In this document: piece by piece, positions 7,446 to 14,211 of the stretch
Layout of the letters: each line of letters opens with the position of its first letter
Position numbering within the stretch: the stretch's first letter is position 1
Source of the DNA: Planctomycetota bacterium
GTDB taxonomy: Bacteria; Planctomycetota; PLA2; JAEUHO01
Direction: 5' to 3'
NCBI GenBank assembly: GCA_026647295.1
Contig: JAPKHB010000061.1
Coordinates: 1 to 14,518, forward strand
DNA length: 14,518 nucleotides
The notes under the pieces: model-generated
The model's database searches: none
What the model was told of the DNA's origin: nothing
What the model saw: the letters and a program-made list of their open reading frames with translations, nothing else
Program-made: the position numbers and the translations under genes

Positions 7446-7615
7446 CCCTCCGTGCGCCCCGACCCGGTCCTTCGCGCAGCCCGATGCACGGGCTGTGCAG
7501 GGGGCTGCACACCGTTCGGCGCACCGGCGCCCCGAAGGGCGCGCGCCGCGCGGGCGCCGCCGGGGGTACGCCCCTTGCTCCCCCGGGCCGCACGTTCCCG
7601 CCGGAGGCGATCGCG
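7446..7615 (+). promoter_or_regulatory. 170-base leader region of the lipid operon with small hairpins
   Basis: This gap should hold the end of the sigma transcript and the start of the lipid operon. TGCAC (7485-7489), GTGCA (7495-7499) and TGCAC (7506-7510) allow two alternative 5-bp hairpins that share the middle arm. GCGCCC-CGAA-GGGCGC (7527-7542) is a stable tetraloop hairpin that could end the sigma transcript. A clear GGAGG (7603-7607) serves the ATG at 7616. I see no convincing promoter, so read-through from the sigma gene is possible. Confidence 0.35.
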
Positions 7616-10000
7616 ATGGGTGCCGTGGCCACGTCTTCCACCCGGTCTCCCGTGCTCGGGATGGTCGACGAACTGCGCCGGCTCGGCCTCTACCCCTACC
7701 TGGGCTGCGCGGAGGAGGTCGCTTCGACCCGCGTGCGGGTGGACGGGCGGTGGCTCCTCAACTTCTCGACCTACAGCTACCTCGGGCTGCTCGAGCGAAG
7801 CGAGGTGCGCGAGGCGGCCAAGGCCGCCATCGATCGGTACGGAACGGGCACGCACGGGGTGCGCCTCCTGGGCGGGGGCGTCGAGGTCCACGCCGCCCTG
7901 GAGGCGCGGCTCGCGTGCGTGGCCGAGCGCGAGGCGGCGATCGTCTTTTCGAGCGGCTACGTGGCCAACGTGGCGACCCTGGGCGCCCTGCTCACGCGCC
8001 AGGACACCGTGCTGTGCGACGCGTACGACCACGCCTCGATCGTGGACGGGTGCCGCCTGTCGGGCGCCACGTTCCGGCGCTTTGGCCACAACGACATGGA
8101 CGACCTGCGGCGGCGGCTGCGCGCCGTCCCCGCCGGGGGCCGCGCGCTCGTGGTCGTGGACGCGGTCTACAGCATGGAGGGCGACGTCGCGCCCCTGCCG
8201 GCGCTCCACGCCCTGTGCCGCGAGCACGGGGCCCGCCTCATGGTCGACGAGGCCCACAGCCTGGGCGTGCTGGGGGCGAACGGCCGCGGCATCGAGGAGC
8301 ACTTCGGACTCCCGGGCGCGATCGACGTGAAGATGGGGACGCTGTCCAAGGCGATCCCGTCCAACGGGGGCTACGTCGCGGCCGACGCCGAGACCATCAC
8401 CCTGCTCAAGCACGCGGCGCGGGGCTTCGTCTTCTCCGCCGCGCTCTCCCCGCCCGCGGCCGCCGCGGCGTTCGCCGCCCTCGGGATCCTGGAGGCGGAG
8501 GGTGCGGCGCGCTGCCGGCGCCTCGCGCGAAACGCCGAGCGCTTCCGGGCGGGCCTCGGGGAACTCGGCTACGACACGGGCGCGAGCACGACGCCCATCG
8601 TGCCGGTGCTCACCGGTCCCGAGGACGCCGCCTACCGCCTCTCCCGGGCGCTGCGCGAGCGGGGTGTGCTCGTCCTGCCGGTGGTGTTCCCGGCCGTTCC
8701 GCACGGCCGCGCGCGCCTGCGGGCGAGCGTGACCGCCGCCCACGGCGCGGCGGAGATCGACGCCGCGCTGGCGGCCTTTGGCGCGGCGGGGCGGGCCCTG
8801 GGCCTTGCGCCCGCGGCGGGCCGGGCGCCGGCGTCCCTCGCGTGCGCTGGCGAGGTGGCCGCGGACGCGCCGCGGCCGCGCCCTGGCAGCCCGCCCGCGT
8901 CCGCCGCGGCCCGGCGCGACCTTGCGGCCTTCTCGGGCACGCTCAACTACACCGCGGTGAACGAGGACTGGCGGGTGGAGTGCCGGGCGCTCCAGATCCG
9001 CCCCGACGACCGCGTCTTCTGCGTCACCGGCGGCAGCCGCAGCCTCGTCCTCCTGCCGGCGGACCCGGCGCGGGTCGTTTCGCTCGACAGGAACCCGTGC
9101 CAGACCCACTGGCTCGAACTCCAGCGGGCCGCCCTGCGGCGCATGGGCTGCGCGGAGTTTCGCGCCTTCGTCGGCCTGGACCGGGGCCACGGGCGCATCG
9201 GGCAGCTCCGGCGCCTCCTGCCCGAGTTGCCGGAGCCGAGCCGGCGGTACTGGCAGGCCCACGGAGCCTGCGTCCGGCGCGGCGCGCTCTACCAGGGGCG
9301 GTGGGAACGCCACCACCAGCGCATCGCGCGGCTCGTGCGCGCCGCGCGGCCCGAGGTGGTCCGCCGGCTGCTGGCGAGCCGCGACCTCGAGCAGCAGCGC
9401 GCCGTGGCGCGGGCGCTGTGGGACCGCCCCTGGTGGCAGCGGGTCGTCCGGGTGCTGTGCAGCCCCCGCCTGGCGCGCTGCGCGTTCGGCGACCCGGCCT
9501 TCTACGCCCACGTGAGCCCGGACCTGTGCGTCGGTGACTACCTCTATGCCCGCTTCAAGGGGGCGCTGGAGCGCCACTGGGTCCGGCAGAGCTTCATGCT
9601 CTCGTTCCTCCTCGAGGGCCGCTACGGCGGGGGGGACCTGCCCCCGCACCTGGACGAGGCCCTCTACGAGCGGGTCCGCCGCCGCGTGGATCGCATCGAG
9701 GCCCGGACGGGCGACGTGTGCGAGTACCTGGAGTCGGTGCCTCCCAGGAGCTTCACGCGCTTCTCGCTCTCCGACACCCCGTCCTACATGCCCACGGAGG
9801 AGGTGGGGCGCATGCTGCGCGCCATGGTGCGGGCGGCGGCGCCGGGGGCGCGCTTTTGCATCCGCCAGTTCTTGAGCGACCACCGGATGCCGGAACTCGC
9901 CGGGGCGTGCCTGCGCCGGGAGCGCTGGCTGGAACAGGAACTCGAACAGGACGACCGGGCCTTCGCCTACCGCTTCCTCGTCGGGACGGTGCGGACGTGA
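7616..10000 (+). CDS. Alpha-oxoamine synthase fused to a BtaA-like (DUF3419) aminocarboxypropyl transferase
   Basis: This 794-residue protein has two enzyme domains. Residues about 15-395 form a PLP-dependent alpha-oxoamine synthase (the BioF/serine palmitoyltransferase family), which condenses an amino acid with an acyl thioester and releases CO2. Visible motifs are STYSYLGL (51-58), YGTGTHGVRLLGG (75-87), SSGYVANVATL, the PLP-stacking H139, DEAH (211-214) and the Schiff-base lysine K245 in GTLSKAIPSNGGYVAA. An Ala/Pro-rich linker (about 396-435) follows. Residues about 438-794 resemble BtaA, which moves the 3-amino-3-carboxypropyl group of SAM to a lipid hydroxyl: SGTLNYTAVNEDWRVECRAL, a SAM loop RVFCVTGGSRSLVLL, SLDRNPCQ with acidic D491, and FSLSDTPSYMPTEEV (716-730). 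The start is an ATG with GGAGG 8 bases upstream. I know of no described fusion of this kind. Its acyl, amino-acid and acceptor substrates are unknown. Confidence 0.88.
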   Translation: MGAVATSSTRSPVLGMVDELRRLGLYPYLGCAEEVASTRVRVDGRWLLNFSTYSYLGLLERSEVREAAKAAIDRYGTGTHGVRLLGGGVEVHAALEARLACVAEREAAIVFSSGYVANVATLGALLTRQDTVLCDAYDHASIVDGCRLSGATFRRFGHNDMDDLRRRLRAVPAGGRALVVVDAVYSMEGDVAPLPALHALCREHGARLMVDEAHSLGVLGANGRGIEEHFGLPGAIDVKMGTLSKAIPSNGGYVAADAETITLLKHAARGFVFSAALSPPAAAAAFAALGILEAEGAARCRRLARNAERFRAGLGELGYDTGASTTPIVPVLTGPEDAAYRLSRALRERGVLVLPVVFPAVPHGRARLRASVTAAHGAAEIDAALAAFGAAGRALGLAPAAGRAPASLACAGEVAADAPRPRPGSPPASAAARRDLAAFSGTLNYTAVNEDWRVECRALQIRPDDRVFCVTGGSRSLVLLPADPARVVSLDRNPCQTHWLELQRAALRRMGCAEFRAFVGLDRGHGRIGQLRRLLPELPEPSRRYWQAHGACVRRGALYQGRWERHHQRIARLVRAARPEVVRRLLASRDLEQQRAVARALWDRPWWQRVVRVLCSPRLARCAFGDPAFYAHVSPDLCVGDYLYARFKGALERHWVRQSFMLSFLLEGRYGGGDLPPHLDEALYERVRRRVDRIEARTGDVCEYLESVPPRSFTRFSLSDTPSYMPTEEVGRMLRAMVRAAAPGARFCIRQFLSDHRMPELAGACLRRERWLEQELEQDDRAFAYRFLVGTVRT

Positions 10001-10221
10001 ACGCCGCCGGCCCGCACCCGCGCGCCGACGGCGCCGTGGGCCGGGGCCTCGGGCGGCGCATCGCCGCCGGAGCCCGCGACTTCGTCCTGTTCTACCTGCT
10101 CCTCGTCGGGCTCGCCGTCCTCCTCGCCGTGGGCCCCGGGTTGCGCCGGATGCGTCGGGGCGGGGGCCGGCGCGCGACCGAAGCCCTCGCGCGATGGTTC
10201 GAACGCGTGGGCGGAGCCTGA
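9997..10221 (+). CDS. 74-residue single-span membrane protein
   Basis: This small gene starts at a GTG that overlaps the TGA of the fusion-enzyme gene (GTGA at 9997-10000) and stops 3 bases before the next gene, so it is embedded in the operon. The protein has a basic N-terminal part, one hydrophobic helix (about 29-49, FVLFYLLLVGLAVLLAVGPG) and a very basic tail (GLRRMRRGGGRRATEALARW). The positive charge after the helix predicts a cytoplasmic C-terminus. I recognise no family. The position suggests an anchor, chaperone or subunit for one of the lipid enzymes. Coding status rests on the exact overlaps and the hydrophobic helix. Confidence 0.65.
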   Translation: MNAAGPHPRADGAVGRGLGRRIAAGARDFVLFYLLLVGLAVLLAVGPGLRRMRRGGGRRATEALARWFERVGGA

Positions 10222-10224
10222 ACG

Positions 10225-10914
10225 GTGGCGGCGGCGATCCTCCTCGCCCTCGCGGTGCTGGCGCCCTTCGTCTGGTGGCGCGCCTGGTTCTTCTGGCGGA
10301 ATCCGGCCCGTTGCCCTCCCGCGGGGGACGCCCTCCTGTGCGCCGCCGACGGCCGCGTCGTGTACGTGAAGCGCGTGCGCGCGGGCGAGGTGCCGGTGAG
10401 CGTGAAGGGGCAGCGCGCCATGCGCCTCCTGGAGTGCGCGCCGGTGCTCGACGCCGCACGGGGCGACGGCGTCCTCATCGGCACCTACATGAGCGTCTTC
10501 TCGGTCCACCAGAACCGGATCCCGGTGTCGGGAGAGGTGGTGCTCCGGGTGCACCGGCCCGCGGTGCGCAACGTGAGCATGGCCCGGATGATGGTCTACA
10601 CGCTGCTGGGCCGCGAACCGTACGACGAAGACTGCCGGCACCTGATCCAGAACGAGCGCCTGACCATCGGCATCCGGACGCCGGGCGGGGTCGTGCTGGT
10701 GACCCAGATCGCCGACGCCTGGATCCGGCGGATCCGGGCGGACGTCGGTGTCGGCCAACCGGTGGAGCGGGGCGCGCGCTACGGGGCGATCCTGCTCGGC
10801 TCGCAGGTCGACGTGTTCGTGCCGGACTCCCTGGGATTCCGGGTGGTCGTCCGGCCGGGCCAGGCCGTGCGGGCCGGGGAGACCCCGTTGGCGGTGCGGG
10901 CGGTGGGGCCGTGA
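10225..10914 (+). CDS. Phosphatidylserine-decarboxylase-like pyruvoyl enzyme
   Basis: This 229-residue membrane-bound enzyme belongs to the PSD family. An N-terminal hydrophobic helix (2-24) is followed by FFWRNPARCPP, as in short PSD proteins (FFRDPER type). The residues used for self-cleavage and catalysis are present: D42 in CAADGRVV, H95 in MSVFSVHQNRIPVSGEV (89-105) and S193 in GAILLGSQVDVF (188-199). Cleavage between G192 and S193 would give a small alpha chain with an N-terminal pyruvoyl group. NERLTIGI and GGVVLVTQIADAWIRRI are also standard family segments. PSDs remove the carboxyl group of serine head groups. Here the neighbour is a BtaA-like enzyme, so the substrate may be a homoserine-type head group instead; that is inference. 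Start GTG, 3 bases after the preceding stop, with a weak GGAG 8 bases upstream; the 3' end overlaps the next gene as GTGA. Confidence 0.88.
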   Translation: MAAAILLALAVLAPFVWWRAWFFWRNPARCPPAGDALLCAADGRVVYVKRVRAGEVPVSVKGQRAMRLLECAPVLDAARGDGVLIGTYMSVFSVHQNRIPVSGEVVLRVHRPAVRNVSMARMMVYTLLGREPYDEDCRHLIQNERLTIGIRTPGGVVLVTQIADAWIRRIRADVGVGQPVERGARYGAILLGSQVDVFVPDSLGFRVVVRPGQAVRAGETPLAVRAVGP

Positions 10915-12014
10915 ACCGCACACGCCGGCGCGGGGGCGATGGGGGCGCGGCGCGCGAGGCCGGGCCGGCGGACGGGCCGGGCGTCTTGGAACTGCTGGCG
11001 TCCAGCCCGGTGCAGATGGAAGGCCACTACACGACCGACCGCTCTCCCGACTACTTCGCGTTGCACCGCTGCTTCCCCGGGTCGCGCGCCTTCGTGAGCG
11101 GAGCGGGGGGCGCCGGAGGGTTCGACGCCTGTGTCTCGCTGCTGCGCTACGAGGGCCGCGTCGGCGCTGGCGTGGCGCCCTACGCGCTGCTCACCGACCT
11201 GTGCCGGAGGCCCGGCGCGGGCGTCCGCGCCCTGCACGGCGTCGTGCACGCGGCGGTCTCGGCCTACCGGGACTCCGACGCCGTCGCCTTCCTGTGCCTG
11301 GTGAACCCGGGCAACGCGGCGGCCGTCCGGATGGTGACCAGTCCCCGCGCGCCCTTGCCGATGCAGCGCGTCGCCCGGCTGCGCTACCTCGAGGTCCTGC
11401 CCTTGGCCCGCGCGGGCCCCCGGCAAAGGCCCGGGGTCGGCCCGGCCACGACCGCGCGCGAGGTCGAGGCGGGGCTGCACCTCCTCAACGCGGCGTACGC
11501 CCGGCACTTCCTCTGGCCGGCGCTCACGCGGACGGAGTTCGAGCGCCGCTGCGCGATCCTGCCCGGCTTCGGGGCCCACAACCTGATCCTGTGCCGCATC
11601 CGCGGGCGTTGCGAGGGGGCGCTGCTCACCTACGACGCGGACCCCCTGGTGCGGCTCCGCGTCGTGCGCTACGACCCCCTGGCGCGCTGGCTGGACGTGG
11701 GACTGCGGGCCGCCGGGCCGTGGCTGGGGCCCCGGGCGGCCCTGCCCGGCCCGGGGGGCGCCCTGCGGTCGATGCACGTCCAGGCCCTGGCCGCGACGCG
11801 CCGGGCCGGCCGTCGGCTGCTCGCGTGGTTGGGTGACGAGGTGTTGGCGCAGGGGCGGCACACCTACGCGTGGATCGCAAACGGGCGGGCCGCCGCCGTC
11901 GTGCCCCACGCGCTCAAGTTCCCCTACGGCGTCGACCTGTACGGGTCGTTCAAGCCTCCGGGGCGGGCCCCGGCGGCCGGTGCGCCCGTGTACTTCAACG
12001 TCACCCAGGATTGA
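10911..12014 (+). CDS. GNAT-fold acyltransferase candidate
   Basis: This is a 367-residue soluble protein starting at a GTG that overlaps the PSD-like stop. The segment GHYTTDRSPDYFALHRCFPG (38-57) is the entry pattern of a large group of GNAT-like acyltransferases (DRSPDYF, then strands). PLPMQRVARLRYLEVLPLA (148-166) and LRSMHVQALAATRRAGRRLL (285-304) fit the acyl-CoA-binding strand and helix of two GNAT half-domains. The C-terminal WIANGRAAAVVPHALKFPYG (321-340) is well ordered but not diagnostic. No membrane span is visible. Bacterial ceramide synthase is also a GNAT-type N-acyltransferase, and the operon begins with a serine-palmitoyltransferase-like domain, so N-acylation of a long-chain base is an attractive role. 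The family call is from pattern only; a FemAB-like aminoacyl transferase is an alternative. Confidence 0.62.
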   Translation: MNRTRRRGGDGGAAREAGPADGPGVLELLASSPVQMEGHYTTDRSPDYFALHRCFPGSRAFVSGAGGAGGFDACVSLLRYEGRVGAGVAPYALLTDLCRRPGAGVRALHGVVHAAVSAYRDSDAVAFLCLVNPGNAAAVRMVTSPRAPLPMQRVARLRYLEVLPLARAGPRQRPGVGPATTAREVEAGLHLLNAAYARHFLWPALTRTEFERRCAILPGFGAHNLILCRIRGRCEGALLTYDADPLVRLRVVRYDPLARWLDVGLRAAGPWLGPRAALPGPGGALRSMHVQALAATRRAGRRLLAWLGDEVLAQGRHTYAWIANGRAAAVVPHALKFPYGVDLYGSFKPPGRAPAAGAPVYFNVTQD

Positions 12015-12024
12015 GGGCTGCCGC

Positions 12025-14211
12025 GTGTCGCCCCGCCCCTTCGCCTCGGCGCGTTGCTCTCCGCGGCGGCGCCGCGCGGCGCGGCACGCGGTGTGGCTCG
12101 TGGCGCTCGTGCTCACGGCGGCCGTCGGCTCGGGGGCCGGCCGGCTCACCTTCGACAACTCCTATGAGACGTGGTTCCTCGACGACGACCCGGCGCTCGT
12201 GGCCTACCGGGAGTTCCAGGACCGCTTCGGCTCCGACGAGACGCTCGTGCTGGTGCTCGACGCGGGGGGCGACCCCTACTCGGCCGAGACATGGGCCATC
12301 GTCCAGGCGCTCTCCGAGTACGCGGAGGGCCACCCGGAGGTGCTCGCGGTCCACAGCCTGGCCCGGGCCCGGATTCCCCGGGCGGGTCCGCGGGGGATTC
12401 CGGGCGAGGCGCCGCTGCTCGGAGCGAACCCCTCGCCCGCCGAGCGCGAGTCCGCCCGCCGCTGGGTGCAAGCGAGCGCGCTGTACCGCGTCCTGGTGGG
12501 GGGGACGGGTGCGCACGCCGCCCTGATCCTGCGCCTGCGCCCGACGGGGGCGTCCTTCGAGGCGAAGTCACGGCTGGTCGCGGACCTGCGCCGCGCGGCC
12601 GACCGGCTCTCGCGGGGCCGCCGCACCTGGCTCGCCGGCAGCGCGGTCGTGGACGACGCCGTGTACCGCATGAGTCAGGTCGACTCCGCGCGGTTCGTCC
12701 CCGCCCTGCTCCTCCTGCTCTTCCTGGTGCTGCTCGCGACCTACCGAAACCCCGTGCTGGCCGCCGTGCCGCTCGTCGTGGTCGGCGGCACGCTGGCGTG
12801 GACGCTGGGGTTGATGGGGTGGTTCGGGGGGCGCGCGACCGTCCTGACCGCGGTGCTTCCCCCGCTGCTGCTGGCGGTGGCGCTCGCCGACGCGGTGCAC
12901 CTGGTGCACGGATTCCGCGCCGAACGCGGGCGGTGCGGGCACGGGCGGGCCCTTCGCCGCGCGGTGCGCCACGCCCTGCGGCCCTGCCTGCTGACGACCC
13001 TCACGACCGCGGGCGGCATGGCGGCGCTCGTCGTCGCCCCGCTGCCGGCGGTGCGCGGGCTGGGCCTGGCGGCGGCCGTCGGGGTGCTGATCGCGTTCGG
13101 CCTGACCTTCGCCGTCGCGGCGCCGGTGCTGGCGCTCGTGCCCGAGCCGTGGCTGGGCCGGCCCGTACGGGCGGACGCGCCCTTCGCGCCGGGCCGGCTG
13201 GCGGCCGCCGCCGGGGCGGCGACGCGCCGTCGGGGGTGGGTCCTGGGCTTCGCCCTGCTGCTGCTGCTCGCGTCCGTCCCGGGGATCCTGCGCCTGCGCG
13301 TCGGCGCGAGCATGGAGTCGTACTTCTACCCGACGGATCCCGTGTACCAGGACATGGAGGTCGTGGACCGTGCGCTCGGCGGGGCCTTCCCCTTCCAGGT
13401 GCTCGTCGAGGCCCGCGCGGGCGTCTCGCTGCTCTCCCCGGAGGTGCTGGGGCGCGTCGGGCGGCTGGCCCGGCTGCTCGAGGACCACCCGGCCACGGGT
13501 ACGGCGATCTCGTACCTGGACTTCCTGGTCGCCGCGCGGGAGTGGCTCGCGCCCGGCGGCGAGAAGGCCGGGGCCCTGCCGGCGAGCGCCGCACAGGCCG
13601 GGGTGCTGGCCCGCGGACTGGCGCACCACGCCGACTTCCGCGCCTACCTCACCCCCGACGGGGGCGCCGCCCGCATCGAGGTGCTCGTCCGGGGAACCCG
13701 CTACCAGGAACTCGTGGCGGATCTGGAGGCGCTCGAGGCCCGCGCCCGGGGGATCGCGGGGCCCGACCTGCGCCTCCGGGTCACGGGCCTGGGCCGCCTC
13801 CTGGCGCAGATGGAGGCGTACCTGCTCACGAGCCAGGCGCGCGCGTTCGCGCTGGCGTTTGCGGTCGTGCTGCTCCTGATCGTCGTGTTCTTCCGGTCGA
13901 TACGGCTCGGGGGCCTCGCGCTGCTTCCCAACCTCCTGCCCATCGCGCTGGTCCTGGGGGCGGCCGGTTGGCTCGCCCTGCGCCTGGACGCGACCACGAT
14001 CATGGTCGCGCCCGTGCTGATGGGGCTCGTCGTCGACGGGACCGTGCATCTGTACGCCGCGATGGTGCGCCGGGAACGCCGACGCCGGCGCTGGTCGCGG
14101 AATTGCTGGCCGGAAGGATTTACGTCAACGTTCACACCGCCGCGAACCCCGCGGGCGAAATCCGCGGCCAGCTCATCAGCGGCATTCCGATCGATCTTTT
14201 CGCGGCTCTGA
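12025..14211 (+). CDS. RND/MMPL-type exporter, truncated at its 3' end
   Basis: This inner-membrane RND permease has the usual internal duplication. TM1 (22-40), a periplasmic loop (41-222), then TM2-6 (224-240, 243-265, 275-297, 320-340, 345-372) form the first half. TM7 (405-424), a second loop and TM8-10 (606-624, 628-650, 656-675) belong to the second. The matching TM4/TM10 motifs ALADAVHLVH (D289) and VVDGTVHLYA (D671) supply the putative proton-relay Asp. It resembles lipid exporters of the MmpL/HpnN group. Start GTG at 12025 with GAGGG 7 bases upstream, 10 bases after the acyltransferase stop. After about residue 683 (near 14075) the reading frame enters foreign CHRD-coding sequence; the remaining 45 codons to 14211 are out-of-frame nonsense. 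TM11, TM12 and the tail are missing, so the gene is broken here or misassembled. Confidence 0.85.
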   Translation: MSPRPFASARCSPRRRRAARHAVWLVALVLTAAVGSGAGRLTFDNSYETWFLDDDPALVAYREFQDRFGSDETLVLVLDAGGDPYSAETWAIVQALSEYAEGHPEVLAVHSLARARIPRAGPRGIPGEAPLLGANPSPAERESARRWVQASALYRVLVGGTGAHAALILRLRPTGASFEAKSRLVADLRRAADRLSRGRRTWLAGSAVVDDAVYRMSQVDSARFVPALLLLLFLVLLATYRNPVLAAVPLVVVGGTLAWTLGLMGWFGGRATVLTAVLPPLLLAVALADAVHLVHGFRAERGRCGHGRALRRAVRHALRPCLLTTLTTAGGMAALVVAPLPAVRGLGLAAAVGVLIAFGLTFAVAAPVLALVPEPWLGRPVRADAPFAPGRLAAAAGAATRRRGWVLGFALLLLLASVPGILRLRVGASMESYFYPTDPVYQDMEVVDRALGGAFPFQVLVEARAGVSLLSPEVLGRVGRLARLLEDHPATGTAISYLDFLVAAREWLAPGGEKAGALPASAAQAGVLARGLAHHADFRAYLTPDGGAARIEVLVRGTRYQELVADLEALEARARGIAGPDLRLRVTGLGRLLAQMEAYLLTSQARAFALAFAVVLLLIVVFFRSIRLGGLALLPNLLPIALVLGAAGWLALRLDATTIMVAPVLMGLVVDGTVHLYAAMVRRERRRRRWSRNCWPEGFTSTFTPPRTPRAKSAASSSAAFRSIFSRL
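14071..14100. other. Junction between the exporter gene and an unrelated CHRD gene
   Basis: Up to about 14075 the sequence encodes the exporter in one frame. From about 14076 it encodes a CHRD repeat protein in another frame, with no stop, start or ribosome-binding site between. Base composition changes at the same place: the line at 13741 is 51/60 G+C, the line at 14281 is 35/60 and the last 58 bases are 27/58. Codons ending in A/T (ttt, att, gtt, gat) appear only after it. The exact base cannot be fixed by eye. The join could be an assembly chimera or a real recombination. Confidence 0.8.

Noticed and set aside
7616..8800. Biotin-synthesis BioF as the role of the oxoamine synthase
   Set aside because: No other biotin gene is nearby, the domain is fused to a BtaA-like half, and the neighbours are lipid enzymes.
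7349..10459. Very long open frame on the minus strand across the fusion-enzyme region
   Set aside because: It is the antisense shadow of a GC-rich gene; its translation is Arg/Ala/Gly/Pro-rich with no motifs, while the plus strand carries intact PLP and SAM enzyme motifs.
14076..14211. CHRD sequence as a genuine C-terminal domain of the exporter
   Set aside because: The exporter frame and the CHRD frame differ, and the exporter frame after the join is an Arg/Ser/Thr-rich stretch without a membrane span.
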